64,000 bases of DNA from Streptomyces sp. WMMC500 (GTDB lineage: Bacteria; Actinomycetota; Actinomycetes; Streptomycetales; Streptomycetaceae): NCBI RefSeq assembly GCF_027497195.1, contig NZ_CP114905.1, positions 3,582,001-3,646,000 of the forward strand, read 5' to 3'. A program made the position numbers and the translations under genes. Below, in pieces: positions 16,413-34,728 of the stretch (its first letter is position 1; each line of letters starts with the position of its first letter). Under the pieces are notes generated by a model. It saw only the letters and a program-made list of their open reading frames with translations, was not told the DNA's origin and searched no databases.

Positions 16413-18533
16413 TCACTCGCCCTTGGCCTTCGCGATGATCTCCTCGGCGACGTTCTTGGGAACCTCGGCGTAGGAGTCGAACTGCATGGAGTAGCTCGCC
16501 CGGCCGGACGTCTTGCTGCGCAGGTCGCCGACGTAGCCGAACATCTCCGACAGCGGGACCAGACCGGTGACCAGCTTGGCACCGCTCCGGTCCTCCATGG
16601 ACTGGATCTGTCCACGGCGCGAGTTGATGTCGCCGATCACGTCACCCATGTAGTCCTCGGGCGTCGTGACCTCGACCTTCATCATCGGCTCCAGCAGGAC
16701 CGGAGCGGCCTTGCGGGCGGCCTCCTTGAAGGCCATCGAGCCGGCGATCTTGAAGGCCATCTCGGACGAGTCCACCTCGTGGTAGGCACCGTCCAGCAGG
16801 CGCACACGCACGCCCGTCAGCGGGTATCCGGCGAGGATGCCGAATTCCATGGCCTCCTGGCTGCCCGCGTCCACCGAGGGGATGTACTCCTTGGGGATGC
16901 GGCCGCCGGTGACCTCGTTGACGAACTCGTAGCCGTCGCCCTCCAGCGGTTCGAGCGCGATGATCACGCGCGCGAACTGGCCGGAGCCGCCGGTCTGCTT
17001 CTTGTGCGTGTACTCGTGCTTCGCCACCGGCCGGCGGACCGTCTCGCGGTACGCCACCTGCGGCTTACCGACGTTCGCCTCGACCTTGAACTCGCGCTTC
17101 ATGCGGTCGACCAGCACGTCCAGGTGCAGCTCGCCCATGCCCGAGATGATGGTCTGACCGGTCTCCTCGTCCGTCTTGACCCGGAAAGACGGGTCCTCCT
17201 CGGCGAGGCGCTGGATCGCGACACCCAGCTTCTCCTGGTCACCCTTGGACTTCGGCTCGATGGCGACCTCGATCACCGGGGCCGGGAAGTCCATGGACTC
17301 CAGGATCACCGGCTTCGCCGGGTCGCTCAGAGTCTCGCCGGTGGTGGTCTGCTTCAGACCCATGACGGCGACGATGTCGCCGGCACCCACCGAGTCGATC
17401 TCCTCGCGCTTGTTGGCGTGCATCCGGTAGATCTTGCCGATGCGCTCCTTGCGGCCCTTGACCGAGTTCTGCACCTGCGAGCCGGCGTTCAGCCGGCCCG
17501 AGTAGACCCGGATGAACGTCAGCTTGCCCAGGTGCGGGTCGCTGGCGATCTTGAAGGCGAGCGCGGAGAGCGGCTCCTCCTCCGAGGGCCGGCGGACGAT
17601 GACCTCGTCCGGGTCGCCGACGGCGTGGCCCTCGATGCCCTCGACGTCCAGCGGCGACGGCAGGTACCGCACGATCGCGTCCAGCAGGGGCTGTACGCCC
17701 TTGTTCTTGAACGCGGTGCCGCAGAACACCGGGGTGACGGTCGTGCCGCCGCCCTTGCCCGAGTTGATGGTGATACGGCGCACGGCCGCGTGGAGCTGCT
17801 CCTCGGTGGGCTCCTCGCCCTCCAGGTACAGCTCCATCATCTCCTCGTCGTTCTCGGCGACGGCTTCGAGCAGCGTGCCCCGCCACTCGTCGGCCGCCTC
17901 GAGGTGGGTCTCCGGGATGTCGACGACGTCGTACGCCTCGCCGAGCTTGGCCTCGGGCGACCAGACGAACGCCTTCATCCGGACCAGGTCGACGACGCCC
18001 TTGAAGTCCGCCTCGGTGCCGATCGGGAGCTGCATGACCAGCGGGGTCGCGCCCAGCCGGTCGGTGATCATGTCGACGCAGCGGTGGAACTCGGCGCCCG
18101 TGCGGTCCAGCTTGTTGACGAAGCAGATGCGCGGGACGCCGTAGCGGTCGGCCTGGCGCCACACGGTCTCGGACTGCGGTTCGACGCCGGCCACGCCGTC
18201 GAACACCGTCACCGCACCGTCGAGCACGCGCAGCGAGCGCTCCACCTCGACGGTGAAGTCGACGTGGCCCGGGGTGTCGATGATGTTGATGGTGTGGTCG
18301 ACCTCGTCGAGCGGCCAGTGGCAGGTCGTCGCGGCAGACGTGATCGTGATGCCGCGCTCCTGCTCCTGTGCCATCCAGTCCATCGTGGCTGCGCCGTCGT
18401 GGACCTCACCGATCTTGTACGAGACACCGGTGTAGTACAGGATCCGCTCGGTGGTGGTCGTCTTGCCCGCGTCGATGTGGGCCATGATCCCGATGTTGCG
18501 GACCTTGGCCAGGTCAAGTGAAGTGGTGGCCAT
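16413..18533 (-). CDS. fusA: Elongation factor G
   Basis: A 706-aa EF-G, the translocation GTPase. G motifs are [22 protein letters not shown] and NKLDRTG, followed by the domain II-V signatures such as [18 protein letters not shown] and [17 protein letters not shown]. Start is ATG 18533; the gene follows rpsG by 39 bases in the str operon. Nothing unusual in length or motifs. Confidence 0.98.
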   Translation of the reverse strand: MATTSLDLAKVRNIGIMAHIDAGKTTTTERILYYTGVSYKIGEVHDGAATMDWMAQEQERGITITSAATTCHWPLDEVDHTINIIDTPGHVDFTVEVERSLRVLDGAVTVFDGVAGVEPQSETVWRQADRYGVPRICFVNKLDRTGAEFHRCVDMITDRLGATPLVMQLPIGTEADFKGVVDLVRMKAFVWSPEAKLGEAYDVVDIPETHLEAADEWRGTLLEAVAENDEEMMELYLEGEEPTEEQLHAAVRRITINSGKGGGTTVTPVFCGTAFKNKGVQPLLDAIVRYLPSPLDVEGIEGHAVGDPDEVIVRRPSEEEPLSALAFKIASDPHLGKLTFIRVYSGRLNAGSQVQNSVKGRKERIGKIYRMHANKREEIDSVGAGDIVAVMGLKQTTTGETLSDPAKPVILESMDFPAPVIEVAIEPKSKGDQEKLGVAIQRLAEEDPSFRVKTDEETGQTIISGMGELHLDVLVDRMKREFKVEANVGKPQVAYRETVRRPVAKHEYTHKKQTGGSGQFARVIIALEPLEGDGYEFVNEVTGGRIPKEYIPSVDAGSQEAMEFGILAGYPLTGVRVRLLDGAYHEVDSSEMAFKIAGSMAFKEAARKAAPVLLEPMMKVEVTTPEDYMGDVIGDINSRRGQIQSMEDRSGAKLVTGLVPLSEMFGYVGDLRSKTSGRASYSMQFDSYAEVPKNVAEEIIAKAKGE

Positions 18534-18572
18534 GTTGGCTCAGTCTTCTCTCTCGTAACTACGGGTTCTCGA

Positions 18573-19043
18573 CTACCAGCGGTAGTGCGCGAAGGCCTTG
18601 TTGGCGTCGGCCATCTTGTGGGTGTCCTCGCGGCGCTTGACGGAGGCGCCGAGGCCGTTGCTGGCGTCCAGCAGCTCGTTCATGAGCCGCTCGGTCATCG
18701 TCTTCTCGCGGCGGGCGCGGGAGTAACCCACGATCCAGCGCAGCGCGAGCGTGGCGGACCTGCCGGGCTTGACCTCGACCGGGACCTGGTACGTCGCACC
18801 GCCGACGCGCCGGGACTTGACCTCGATGGCCGGCTTGACGTTCTCCAGGGCGCGCTTCAGCGTGATGACCGGGTCGTTGCCGGTCTTGTCGCGCAGCCCC
18901 TCCATGGCGCCGTACACGATGCGCTCGGCGGTGGAACGCTTGCCGTGCAGCAGCACCTTGTTGATCAGCGAGGTCACCAGAGGAGAGTTGTAGACCGGGT
19001 CGATGTGCACCGGTCGCTTCGGGGCGGGGCCCTTACGAGGCAT
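18573..19043 (-). CDS. rpsG: 30S ribosomal protein S7
   Basis: A 156-aa S7, nucleator of the 30S head. It opens [20 protein letters not shown] and has the conserved [17 protein letters not shown] loop and [17 protein letters not shown]. Two bases separate it from the rpsL stop, typical of the str operon. Confidence 0.98.
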   Translation of the reverse strand: MPRKGPAPKRPVHIDPVYNSPLVTSLINKVLLHGKRSTAERIVYGAMEGLRDKTGNDPVITLKRALENVKPAIEVKSRRVGGATYQVPVEVKPGRSATLALRWIVGYSRARREKTMTERLMNELLDASNGLGASVKRREDTHKMADANKAFAHYRW

Positions 19044-19045
19044 GC

Positions 19046-19417
<372 letters not shown>

Positions 19418-19640
19418 CGTTTCTCCGGTTTCTGTGTGCCGATCTCGATACTTCTAACCTGGGGTTTCGTTCCTGAAGACCGGCCGGCCCCCGACCCACG
19501 CGGTCGGGTGTGTCGCAAGCCCCGTACGTCCCCGCCAGTCTCACGGGGAAGTGCAGCTCTTCGGTGTCACAGCCTCGGCGCCTTCGCGGGAGCGCCCCCG
19601 CGCACGCGAAGACCCGGGGACACCCCAGGCACAAGGTCAG

Positions 19641-19670
19641 AGGGTACCTACAGCCACCCGCTCCGGTCAA
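19641..19670 (-). promoter_or_regulatory. Putative promoter of the rpsL-rpsG-fusA-tuf operon
   Basis: On the minus strand TTGACC (19670-19665), an 18-base spacer and TACCCT (19646-19641) match the vegetative consensus. Transcription would start near 19634, giving a leader of about 215 nt. That leader includes GC-rich inverted segments around 19555-19625 that could act in attenuation. Confidence 0.6.
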
Positions 19671-19707
19671 AACAAAAAGACATAAGGGACGGCGTACGCG
19701 GGTATGG

Positions 19708-20220
19708 TTATGCGCCGCTGCTGGCCACGGCGGCCACGATGAGGGCGATGAACGCCAGGAAGCTGAGCGCCAGATAGCCGATGACCAGGCCCGCGAGCGC
19801 CATCCCGTCGCCCTGCTCGCCGGTCCTGCGGATCTCGGCGCGCGCCTTGTGGCCCAGGATGATCGCCGGGATGAACGTCACGCCGACCACCGGCACCAGC
19901 GCCCCGCACACCAGCGCGCCGATCGCCGAGCTGTTCGTGCTCGTCGGGGGCGGGGGAAGGGGCACGGGCTGGAACGTCCGCGGCACCATGGCCGGCATCG
20001 TCGGGATGCCGACGGGACCCTGCGGCAGGTCGTTGATGAGCAGGTGCAGCTCGCCGTAGGTCTGTGCCTCGTACGCCCGCGAGATGCGCTGCTCGTACTC
20101 CGGCTGGGTGAGTCTGCCCTCGGCGAACCCGGCCTTGATCACATCGACGGTCCGCTCCCGGTCGGCGTGCGAGGCACGCATGGACGGAGGCCGGCTTTGG
20201 TCCCACGGCTGCATGGACAC
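19708..20220 (-). CDS. DUF1707/DUF4190 membrane protein
   Basis: A 170-aa protein. Residues 13-65 form a DUF1707 (SHOCT-like) domain: RASHADRERTVDVIKAGFAE, then GRLTQPEYEQRISRAYEAQT. A Pro-rich linker leads to two membrane segments (AIGALVCGALVPVVGVTFIP and LVIGYLALSFLAFIALIVA) separated by ILGHKARAEIRRTGEQGDGM, the DUF4190 signature. GTG 20220 has GGGGAGG 7 bases upstream; the ATG two codons later is less well placed. Lying between rpoC and rpsL, it appears to be transcribed alone. Function unknown. Confidence 0.85.
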   Translation of the reverse strand: MSMQPWDQSRPPSMRASHADRERTVDVIKAGFAEGRLTQPEYEQRISRAYEAQTYGELHLLINDLPQGPVGIPTMPAMVPRTFQPVPLPPPPTSTNSSAIGALVCGALVPVVGVTFIPAIILGHKARAEIRRTGEQGDGMALAGLVIGYLALSFLAFIALIVAAVASSGA

Positions 20221-20465
20221 TCAGGAACCTCCCCGCCCGCGGTCTCCACGTACCGCGTGCTGTCTATTGTGCTCGACGCACGGGGCGCCGAGGGAGTTCC
20301 GGTGCGACGCCGGGAAGTTCGCGTCGCCGCCGTGCGCCCCCTCTCCACCACGTTGTCCGGTTCGCGCGCCGTTTCATGGTAGCGCCGTGCAGGAGGTTCC
20401 TCCGCCCCCGGGAGGGCCCGGGCGGCCCCGGGAGCCACCACGCCCCCGCGGAGGCCCCCGAGACG

Positions 20466-20503
20466 CCGCAGGGCGGCTCTCCGGGGGGAGAGCCGCCCTG
20501 CGG
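20466..20503 (-). terminator. Terminator downstream of rpoC
   Basis: A perfect 17-bp inverted repeat (20466-20482 and 20487-20503) with a GGGG loop lies 24 bases after the rpoC stop. This is the strongest hairpin in the rpo block. Confidence 0.88.
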
Positions 20504-20526
20504 GGCGTGCGGTGACGCGGGCCGTG

Positions 20527-24453
<3,927 letters not shown>

Positions 24454-24542
24454 TCTCGTCAATCCCTCTCAGGGTCGTGTGTCAATGGTCTGAACGGGGT
24501 CGAGGGGCGGGAGCGGCTTCGGGGAGGCCGCTCCCGGACCCG

Positions 24543-28028
<3,486 letters not shown>

Positions 28029-28191
28029 GAGGGGTCCTTCCGAGGGCTCGGACTCACTACGCGCGTACCGGTCCCAAAACCCACACGGGGAGGAGAACGC
28101 CCTGGTCAAAGCGTGTCTCTCAAGATCGTACGAGCTCTGGACAGACCCCTGGTGACGGGCAGGGGGCAGTTAACAGGCAGCGCAAAGGGTC

Positions 28192-28220
28192 AGTGTAGCG
28201 ACTCGCCACACTGATGTCCA
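28192..28220 (-). promoter_or_regulatory. Putative rpoBC promoter
   Basis: TGGACA (28220-28215), a 17-base spacer and TACACT (28197-28192) on the minus strand fit the vegetative consensus well. The start point would be near 28185, giving a leader of about 157 nt before the TTG start of rpoB. Confidence 0.6.
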
Positions 28221-28529
28221 GCGGAGGCTGGAGACCAGCAAATCGTCGATCTCTCCCTGCCTGAGGAGCGCCCGCCTCGCGTGGGGCCTCCCCTGAAGTT
28301 ATGCCGGGTACCGGATGCCTTCGCGCTTGAAGCCATTCCCACTCCGTCATCGATCCATGCCTCGGAGTACGGACCGATGTGACGACCTGAGAATCGCGCG
28401 CCGCTGGCCGTTCGTCAAGGCCCCCCTGCCCCAGGGAGATCATGTCGCCGCGCCCCGGCCGGTGAAGATCACCATACCCGCAGGTGCGCGCGGGGCAAGC
28501 GCTCCGGCCGGGACGCCCGGCAACGCAGC

Positions 28530-28561
28530 GAGGGCGACCACCCGGATGGGTGATCGCCCTC
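28530..28561 (-). terminator. Terminator of rplJ-rplL
   Basis: Arms 28530-28543 and 28548-28561 pair over 14 bases with one mismatch around a GGAT loop. It lies about 67 bases after the rplL stop and separates rplJL from rpoBC, possibly partially. Confidence 0.8.
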
Positions 28562-28627
28562 GTGTGCGGCACGGGCCGTCAGCCCCGGCGGGCCGGGCTC
28601 ACAGCGCCCCGACCGGCCGGGACGGGG

Positions 28628-29014
28628 TCACTTGACCTCGACGGAGGCGCCGGCGCCCTCGAGGGACTCCCGGGCCTTGTCCGCGGCCTCCTTGTTGACC
28701 TTCTCCAGAACCGGCTTCGGCGTGCCGTCGACCAGCTCCTTGGCCTCCTTCAGGCCGAGCGAGGTGAGCTCGCGCACGACCTTGATGACCTGGATCTTCT
28801 TCTCGCCGGCGCCGGTGAGGACGACGTCGAACTCGTCCTTCTCCTCGGCGGCCTCCGGGGCGGCGCCGCCGCCACCCGGAGCGGCGACGACGGCGGCCGG
28901 CGCGGCGGCCTCGACGTCGAACTTCTCCTCGAACTTCTTGACGAACTCGGAGAGTTCGATGAGGGTCATCTCTTCGAACTGCGCGAGCAGGTCGTCCTGG
29001 CTGAGCTTCGCCAT
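28628..29014 (-). CDS. rplL: 50S ribosomal protein L7/L12
   Basis: A 128-aa L7/L12, the stalk protein that recruits translational GTPases. N-terminal dimerisation helices ([20 protein letters not shown]), an Ala/Gly-rich hinge, and the C-terminal domain with [20 protein letters not shown]. It follows rplJ by 98 bp. Start ATG 29014. Confidence 0.98.
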   Translation of the reverse strand: MAKLSQDDLLAQFEEMTLIELSEFVKKFEEKFDVEAAAPAAVVAAPGGGGAAPEAAEEKDEFDVVLTGAGEKKIQVIKVVRELTSLGLKEAKELVDGTPKPVLEKVNKEAADKARESLEGAGASVEVK

Positions 29015-29112
29015 GGTGGCGGTCCTTCCACTAAGTCGGCTGGTGCCGGTTGTGCTGATGCATCAGTGCGGCGGGCGTTCTCGGGCCCGCTGAGCCCCGG
29101 AGAACCTGACGG

Positions 29113-29667
29113 TTACTCCGCGGCGTCGGCGGGAGCCGGCGTACCGGCACCGCCCTGCTCGACCTTCTCGCGCAGCGCGTCCGCGGTGCGGACGAACTTC
29201 GACAGCGGGGCCTGGAAGGTCGCCGCGGCCTTCGCCATGGACGCCTTCATGCCGCCGGCCAGCTTGGCGAGCAGCACCTCGCGGGACTCGAGGTCCGCGA
29301 GCTTGTTGATCTCCGCGGCGCTCAGGGCCTTGCCGTCGAGGACACCGCCCTTGATCACGAGCGCGGGGTTGTCCTTGGCGAAGTCACGCAGCCCCTTGGC
29401 CGCCTCGACCGGGTCACCGGTCACGAAGGCGACAGCGGTCGAGCCCTGGAGGTGCTCGTCGAGCTGGTCGAGCCCGGCCTCCTTCGCCGCGATCTTGGTC
29501 AGCGTGTTCTTCACCACTCGGTACTGCGCGTTCTCGCCGAGAGAACGGCGCAGATCCTTGAGCTGCGCCACGCTCAGTCCGGTGTACGCGGTCACGACGG
29601 CCGCGTGGGAGCCACGGAGCTTGTCCGCGATCTCCTTGACGGCCTCGACCTTGTCCGGCGTCGCCAT
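29113..29667 (-). CDS. rplJ: 50S ribosomal protein L10
   Basis: A 184-aa L10, base of the ribosomal stalk. Starts at ATG 29667 ([20 protein letters not shown]) with AAGGAGG upstream; an in-frame extension further upstream belongs to the leader. The rRNA-binding [18 protein letters not shown] is conserved, and the C-terminal helix for L12 dimers follows. Co-transcribed with rplL. Confidence 0.98.
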   Translation of the reverse strand: MATPDKVEAVKEIADKLRGSHAAVVTAYTGLSVAQLKDLRRSLGENAQYRVVKNTLTKIAAKEAGLDQLDEHLQGSTAVAFVTGDPVEAAKGLRDFAKDNPALVIKGGVLDGKALSAAEINKLADLESREVLLAKLAGGMKASMAKAAATFQAPLSKFVRTADALREKVEQGGAGTPAPADAAE

Positions 29668-29930
29668 GAGCCTCGGCCTCCTTCCGGGTGATGGGACCGC
29701 CCTTCGGATGCCCGAGGCCCGGCACACACGGCAAACGCCCCGGCGCAGGCGCACGGGGCGTGACTCGACCGCACGGGCCCGGGGCCCGGCGGGAGGGTCT
29801 TCCTCATTCACCTGCGCGGGCCGTCCGCGGCGTACGCGGAACCTTCGGCCACCGCACTCCCCTGCGGGCGTACGGCGGCAGCCAGCGGTCTTTGGCTACG
29901 AAGAGGCAGCGTACGGCAGCGGCCGTCCCG
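29668..29930 (-). ncRNA. L10 leader (autoregulatory rplJ 5' UTR)
   Basis: The ~260 bases before rplJ contain no gene but several pairable segments. One is CGCCCC...GGGGCG at 29736-29760; another is the GC-rich pair near 29778-29793. A conserved-looking GCATCCGAAGGGCGGTCCC lies just before the ribosome-binding site. In many bacteria the L10(L12) complex binds such a leader to repress rplJL. I identify it by position and foldability; the 5' boundary is a guess. Confidence 0.5.
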
Positions 29931-29982
29931 CGGGCAAATCGCCCCCGGGACGGCCGGGCCGTACGGCACGTCGGGTCCGGCG

Positions 29983-30885
29983 CTACGCGCCGGCCTCGGC
30001 GTCCTCCATGTCCTGCATCATCTGGTCCATGTCCGCCGTCTCGGACGCCGGGGGAGCCTGCACCGTGACGGGCTCGTTGTAGCTGAGGAAGGTCAGCGTG
30101 GTGTCCAGCGGACCCTCCTTCGTCTCGGCCTGCATGCGGAACTGCTTGGTGTGGTCCTCGCCGTCGATCCACATGTCCATGGTGAACTCGTCGACGCCCT
30201 GCTCCGCCATCTCGTCGATCTTCTCCTGGCGGTTCTTCTTCGTCTTCGCGTCCAGGCCCTTCAGCTCGGCGCGGAGGTCGTCGAGGGCGACCGTGCCGGT
30301 GTAGCGGGTGGTCCGGACCCCCTCGATCTCCTCCTCGCCGACCTTCTTCAGGTCGTCGGCCGCGTTCATCATCTGGGCGTCCTCGGCGGGGTTCTCGTCC
30401 GCCTGCTTCATCTCCAGCAGCGGGTTCTCGCCCCCGCCGGCCTCCCCTTCGGACATGCCGATCTTCAGCCAGGTCTTGCCGTCCATCCCGGCGGCGGCCT
30501 CGTCACCGGCGTTCATGTACATGGCATCGTCGACGAGGCGTATCTCCATCTCGCCGCTCTCGTCGGGGCTCGCCCCGTCCACCGTCATCGTCATCTGCAT
30601 GGCGGGCGGGTCCATGCTGATCGCACCGGTGCCCTCCATGCTGCCCTCGCCGGGGACCTCGCCGGACATCCGGTACTCGAGCGAGGTGAAGTCCTCGGCC
30701 TTCTCCGTGGCCGTGCGGACGGCGGCTGCGGGCGTGACGTCGACGGGCTCGCCGGCGTTCCCGCCCTTCCTGCCGTCCGCCCTGCCGTCTCCCCCGTCGT
30801 CGCCGCAGGCGGTGAAGGCGGTCAGGGCGAGGGCGGCCGCGCCGAGCGCGGCTCCGCCCCGTACGAACGTCGAGCGCATCGTCAT
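29983..30885 (-). CDS. LppX/LolA-like lipoprotein
   Basis: A 300-aa lipoprotein. Signal MTMRSTFVRGGAALGAAALA is followed by a lipobox-like FTAC. An acidic Gly-rich linker precedes a domain with repeated beta strands: SLEYRMSGEVPGEGSMEGTG, then TWLKIGMSEGEAG and VRTTRYTGTVALDDL, ending VDEFTMDMWIDGEDHTKQFR. This is the half-barrel LppX/LolA-type pattern for a lipid-carrying or envelope lipoprotein. The neighbouring lipoprotein has the same length and motif order, so the two are probably an old duplication. Such a pair sits between rplA and rplJ in other streptomycetes. Role unknown. Confidence 0.85.
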   Translation of the reverse strand: MTMRSTFVRGGAALGAAALALTAFTACGDDGGDGRADGRKGGNAGEPVDVTPAAAVRTATEKAEDFTSLEYRMSGEVPGEGSMEGTGAISMDPPAMQMTMTVDGASPDESGEMEIRLVDDAMYMNAGDEAAAGMDGKTWLKIGMSEGEAGGGENPLLEMKQADENPAEDAQMMNAADDLKKVGEEEIEGVRTTRYTGTVALDDLRAELKGLDAKTKKNRQEKIDEMAEQGVDEFTMDMWIDGEDHTKQFRMQAETKEGPLDTTLTFLSYNEPVTVQAPPASETADMDQMMQDMEDAEAGA

Positions 30886-30959
30886 CCTTTCCCTCCGGGC
30901 ACATGTGTCCCGGGACATGGAAGGGAACACGCTAGCGGATCGAGTGAATCCGCCGACCG

Positions 30960-31862
30960 CTACTGGATTTCGGTGAAGTCGATGCTCTCCGCCGCCGACG
31001 GCTCCTCGACGTTCACGTCGACGCCGTAGTCCGAGTAGTAGACGGTGGTGCTGAACTCGCCGCCGGTCATCTTCCCGGACTCCTCACGCTTGATCATGAG
31101 GTCGTTCTCGTCCACCCAGATGTCGACGGTCTGCGTCGTCACGCCGGAGGCCTCAAGCTGGTCCTCCAGGTCGGAGAGCTGCTGCTCGCTCAGCGTCTTG
31201 GACGACGCGCGCGCCAGGTCGGAGACGTCCACGGTGCCGGAGTAGTGCGTGGTCTGGACGCCGCGCACCTCCTCCTGGCCGACCTCCTCGACGTCCTCGG
31301 AGGCCAGCAGCAGCTTCACCGCCTGACCCGGGGTGCTGTTCTGCATCTGGTCCTTCATGTAGTCCCCGGACGGGCCCATGAACTCCGACAGGTCGTCGTA
31401 GTCGTAGCGGATCCACTTCTTGTCCGGGTACTGCGTCTGGAACGCGCCCTCGACACCCGCGTAGTAGGCGTCCGGCAGGTAGCGGGCGTCGAGCGTGGCG
31501 TCGTCGTCCATCATCTGTATCGAGGACGCCATCTGGCCCTCGGTGTACTTCACGGTGGCGTTGCCGATCGCGCCGTCGGACCAGTCGAGTTCGCCCTCGT
31601 TCTCGGTGGTCATCGCCTCGCCCATGACCATGGTGCTCTCGAACTTCGACGACTCGGCGCCCGAGGTCTTCTCGTCGATCGCCTGCAGCGCCGCCTGCGC
31701 GCCCCGTACGGCGCCGCTGCCGCCGCCGTTGCCGCCGCCGTCGGTGCCGCCGTTGCCCGAACCGCCGTCACCGCCGCCGGAGTCGGACCCGCAGGCCGCC
31801 GCGAAGGCGAGCAGCAGCGCAGCCCCCAGCGAGACACTTGCGCGCTTCACGGTCGTGTGCAT
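30960..31862 (-). CDS. LppX/LolA-like lipoprotein, paralogue of its neighbour
   Basis: A 300-aa lipoprotein with signal MHTTVKRASVSLGAALLLAF and lipobox AAAC, then a Gly/Ser/Asp-rich linker (about 26-50). The mature domain has KKWIRYDYDDLSEFMGPSGD and VRGVQTTHYSGTVDVSDLAR, ending TVDIWVDENDLMIKREESG, matching the order of motifs in the downstream gene. It lies 74 bp upstream of it and about 160 bp after rplA. Probably extracytoplasmic lipid or precursor handling, by analogy only. Confidence 0.85.
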   Translation of the reverse strand: MHTTVKRASVSLGAALLLAFAAACGSDSGGGDGGSGNGGTDGGGNGGGSGAVRGAQAALQAIDEKTSGAESSKFESTMVMGEAMTTENEGELDWSDGAIGNATVKYTEGQMASSIQMMDDDATLDARYLPDAYYAGVEGAFQTQYPDKKWIRYDYDDLSEFMGPSGDYMKDQMQNSTPGQAVKLLLASEDVEEVGQEEVRGVQTTHYSGTVDVSDLARASSKTLSEQQLSDLEDQLEASGVTTQTVDIWVDENDLMIKREESGKMTGGEFSTTVYYSDYGVDVNVEEPSAAESIDFTEIQ

Positions 31863-31999
31863 GGGAATCCCCGCCCCCTCGTGGTGGTCCCGGGCAGTCG
31901 CTCTGCCCGTACGCCCAGTGAACACCAGAAACGGGCCGGACCCGAGGCCCCATGGGCGTTCCGGATCCGACCCGTTGCAGGGCCGTGACAGATGATGCG

Positions 32000-32016
32000 C
32001 GCCCGTCGCACGGGCG
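32000..32016 (-). terminator. Short hairpin after rplA
   Basis: CGCCCGT-CGC-ACGGGCG, a 7-bp stem just after the rplA stop at 32023. A weak terminator candidate for rplKA. Confidence 0.5.
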
Positions 32017-32022
32017 GCGCCC

Positions 32023-32739
32023 TCAGACCGCGGTGTCCTCCGTCAGGAGGTTGCGCACCCGCGCGGGGTCCACCGGGATGCCGGGGCCCATCGTCGTGCT
32101 GATCGTGGCCTTCTTGATGTAACGGCCCTTGGCCGCCGACGGCTTGAGCCGCAGGACCTCGTCCAGCGCCGCACCGTAGTTCTCCACCAACTGACGCTCG
32201 TCGAACGAGGTCTTGCCGATGATGAAGTGCAGGTTGGAGTGCTTGTCGGTGCGGAACTCGATCTTGCCGCCCTTGATCTCGGTGACGGCCTTCGCCACGT
32301 CGGGCGTGACCGTGCCGGTCTTCGGGTTCGGCATCAGACCGCGCGGGCCGAGGACCCGGCCGAGGCGGCCGACCTTGCCCATGAGGTCCGGGGTGGCGAC
32401 GACCGCGTCGAAGTCGAGGCGGCCCTTCTGCACCTCCTCGATCAGCTCGTCGGCGCCGACGATGTCGGCGCCCGCGGCCTCCGCGGCCGCTGCACGGTCA
32501 CCGGTCGCGAAGACCAGGACCCGGGCGGTCTTGCCGGTGCCGTGCGGGAGGTTCACGGTGCCGCGGACCATCTGGTCGGCCTTGCGCGGGTCGATGCCCA
32601 GGCGCATGGCGACCTCGACGGTGCCCTCGAACTTCGTGGTGGACGTCTCCTTGGCGAGGCGGACGGCCTCCAGGGGTGCGTACTGCCGCGTGCGGTCGAC
32701 CTTGGCGTCGCCGCCGCGGAGTGCCTTGCTGCGCTTCAC
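32023..32739 (-). CDS. rplA: 50S ribosomal protein L1
   Basis: A 238-aa L1. GTG 32739 ([16 protein letters not shown]) has GGAG 6 bases upstream. Conserved RNA-binding parts are [39 protein letters not shown] and the C-terminal [14 protein letters not shown]. Follows rplK by about 95 bp. Confidence 0.98.
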   Translation of the reverse strand: MKRSKALRGGDAKVDRTRQYAPLEAVRLAKETSTTKFEGTVEVAMRLGIDPRKADQMVRGTVNLPHGTGKTARVLVFATGDRAAAAEAAGADIVGADELIEEVQKGRLDFDAVVATPDLMGKVGRLGRVLGPRGLMPNPKTGTVTPDVAKAVTEIKGGKIEFRTDKHSNLHFIIGKTSFDERQLVENYGAALDEVLRLKPSAAKGRYIKKATISTTMGPGIPVDPARVRNLLTEDTAV

Positions 32740-32833
32740 TGCTGCTCCTGATGTGTCGGTACGGAGTCGTGGTCCGGGCCGGCGCATGGCCCTGCCACAG
32801 GGTGCTGCGGGCGCCGGGGGCGCCGCGGGGCGG

Positions 32834-33268
32834 TCAGCCCTCGACCGTGACGCCCATGGAGCGGGCGGTGCCGGCGATGATCTTCTCGGCGGCGTCCAGG
32901 TCGTTGGCGTTGAGGTCGGCCATCTTGGTGGTGGCGATCTCGCGGACCTGGTCACGGGTGATCTTCGCGACCTTGGTCTTGTGCGGCTCGCCGGAGCCCT
33001 TCTCCACGCCCGCGGCCTTGAGGATCATCTTCGCGGCCGGCGGCGTCTTGGTGATGAAGGTGAACGAACGGTCCTCGTAGACCGTGATCTCCACCGGGAT
33101 GACCCAGCCGCGCTGCGACTCGGTCGCGGCGTTGTACGCCTTGCAGAACTCCATGATGTTCACGCCGTGCTGGCCCAGCGCGGGGCCGACCGGCGGGGCC
33201 GGGTTCGCGGCACCGGCCTGGATCTGGAGCTTGATCAGCCCCGTGACCTTCTTCTTCTTGGGAGGCAT
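32834..33268 (-). CDS. rplK: 50S ribosomal protein L11
   Basis: A 144-aa L11, the GTPase-associated-centre protein required for ppGpp synthesis by RelA. N-terminal [20 protein letters not shown] with the thiostrepton-site prolines is intact, as is the C-terminal rRNA-binding [20 protein letters not shown]. Start ATG 33268. No sign of relC-type damage. Confidence 0.98.
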   Translation of the reverse strand: MPPKKKKVTGLIKLQIQAGAANPAPPVGPALGQHGVNIMEFCKAYNAATESQRGWVIPVEITVYEDRSFTFITKTPPAAKMILKAAGVEKGSGEPHKTKVAKITRDQVREIATTKMADLNANDLDAAEKIIAGTARSMGVTVEG

Positions 33269-33377
33269 GTCTCTCCGGGTCCTTGAATGAGAGGTTTGCG
33301 CCTCGATCCGGCCGATCATCCGGATGGAGGCATACCGCACCACGATAGCCGTATCGGGTACGAGTCCTGAAACCGCG

Positions 33378-33410
33378 CAGGTCAGAGCGGCTGCGAAGCC
33401 GTCTGACCTG
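33378..33410 (-). terminator. Hairpin between nusG and rplK
   Basis: CAGGTCAGA (33378-33386) and CGGCT pair with AGCCG and TCTGACCTG (to 33410), leaving one bulged G and a GCGA loop. A 14-bp stem 26 bases after the nusG stop that could separate secE-nusG from rplKA or act in attenuation. Confidence 0.75.
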
Positions 33411-33435
33411 GTCGGAAGCGCGGGAGCGGGTGCCC

Positions 33436-34368
33436 TCAGTCGTTCTTCTGGATCTGGTCGAAGCTCAGCTCGACCGGGGTCTCCCGGCCGAAGATCTCCA
33501 CCAGGCCCTTGACCTTCTTGGAGTCGGCGTTGATCTCGTTGATCGTCGCCTGCAGCGTCGCGAACGGGCCGTCGGTGACGGTGACCGAGTCGCCCACGGC
33601 GAAGTCGAGCACCTGCACCTCGACCTTGCGGGACGGCGCCGGCTTGCCCTCGGCCTCCGCGGCCTCGCGGGCGGCCTTCTCCTCGGCCTCCGGCGCGAGC
33701 ATGCGGACGATCTCGTCGAGCGTCAGCGGGTACGGGTCGTAGGCGTTGCCGACGAAGCCGGTGACGCCCGGGGTGTTGCGCACGACGCCCCACGACTCGT
33801 TCGTCAGGTCCATCCGCACCAGGACGTAGCCCGGGAGCTTGTTCTGCCGGACGTTCCTGCGCTCGCCGTTCTTGATCTGGACGACCTCTTCCTCGGGCAC
33901 CTCGGCCTGGTAGATGAAGTCCTCGACGTTCAGGGAGACGGCGCGCTGTTCGAGGTTGGCCTTGACCCGCTTCTCGTAGCCCGCGTAGGTGTGGATCACG
34001 TACCACTCGCCGGCCAGGCCGCGCAGCTCCTGGCGCAGCTCCTCGACGGGGTCGACGGCCTCTTCGGCCTCGCCGTCCTCGGCCTCGTCGGGCTTCTCGC
34101 CCTCGGCCGCCTCCTGCGCGTCGTCTTCCGCGCCCGCTTCCTCGGCCTCGTCGGCAGCCTCGGCGGCGTCGTCGTCCTCGGCCTCGTCAGCGGCCTCGGC
34201 GTCTTCTGCGGCCTCGGCGGTCTCCTCGGCGCCTGCGAGTCCGGTCTCCGCCGCCACCGTCCCGTCCTCCTCCACCTGCTCGGCAGGGGCATCCGCGGCA
34301 GGCTCTGCCTGCGCAGCGCCGGCAACCTCGTCGGTCGCGACTGCGTCGTTCAGGTTCGGGTCAGACAC
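33436..34368 (-). CDS. nusG: Transcription termination/antitermination factor NusG
   Basis: A protein of about 310 aa. GTG 34368 ([10 protein letters not shown]) is chosen by comparison with streptomycete NusG; a TTG eight codons upstream has no ribosome-binding site. The first ~110 residues are a highly acidic Ala/Glu/Asp-rich extension characteristic of streptomycetes. The NGN domain follows ([20 protein letters not shown] ... [20 protein letters not shown]), then the KOW domain ([20 protein letters not shown]). NusG binds RNA polymerase and Rho/S10. Co-transcribed with secE, 87 bp upstream. Confidence 0.96.
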   Translation of the reverse strand: MSDPNLNDAVATDEVAGAAQAEPAADAPAEQVEEDGTVAAETGLAGAEETAEAAEDAEAADEAEDDDAAEAADEAEEAGAEDDAQEAAEGEKPDEAEDGEAEEAVDPVEELRQELRGLAGEWYVIHTYAGYEKRVKANLEQRAVSLNVEDFIYQAEVPEEEVVQIKNGERRNVRQNKLPGYVLVRMDLTNESWGVVRNTPGVTGFVGNAYDPYPLTLDEIVRMLAPEAEEKAAREAAEAEGKPAPSRKVEVQVLDFAVGDSVTVTDGPFATLQATINEINADSKKVKGLVEIFGRETPVELSFDQIQKND

Positions 34369-34455
34369 GGTAGCTGCTTCTTCCTGGCTCAAATGGGGAT
34401 GTGCACATGCAGTCGCCTACCTTACGTACCTTACGGGGCGGCGTACGCGAATCGG

Positions 34456-34728
34456 TCAGCCGAAGACGAAGTCCATGAGTTCGGTGAAGCCGAAGTCGAT
34501 CACCGTCACGATAGCGATCATGACCACCACGAAGATGATCACGACCGTCGTGTACGTGGTGAGCTGGTTCCGCGTCGGCCAGACGACCTTGCGCAGCTCC
34601 GCGACGATCTGGCGGTAGAAGAGCGCCAGGCGGGCGAACGGGCCCTTCCGGCCGCGCTTGCCGCCGCGGCGAGCGGGTCGCGCGTCGCCTTCGGGGCGGT
34701 CAGGCGTCGCGGTGGGAGCTTCCGTCAC
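34456..34728 (-). CDS. secE: Preprotein translocase subunit SecE
   Basis: A 90-aa single-span SecE. A basic N-terminus is followed by the conserved amphipathic segment FYRQIVAELRKVVWPTRNQL and one membrane segment (TVVIIFVVVMIAIVTVIDFG). GTG 34728 is the start. It lies between tRNA-Trp and nusG, as in other actinobacteria. Confidence 0.96.
   Translation of the reverse strand: MTEAPTATPDRPEGDARPARRGGKRGRKGPFARLALFYRQIVAELRKVVWPTRNQLTTYTTVVIIFVVVMIAIVTVIDFGFTELMDFVFG

Larger units (their letters stand above)
28029..28627. other. rplL-rpoB intergenic region
   Basis: About 600 bp without a gene. It holds the rplJL terminator hairpin (28530-28561) and a promoter for rpoBC (28192-28220) with its leader. 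The remainder shows nothing I can name. Confidence 0.7.
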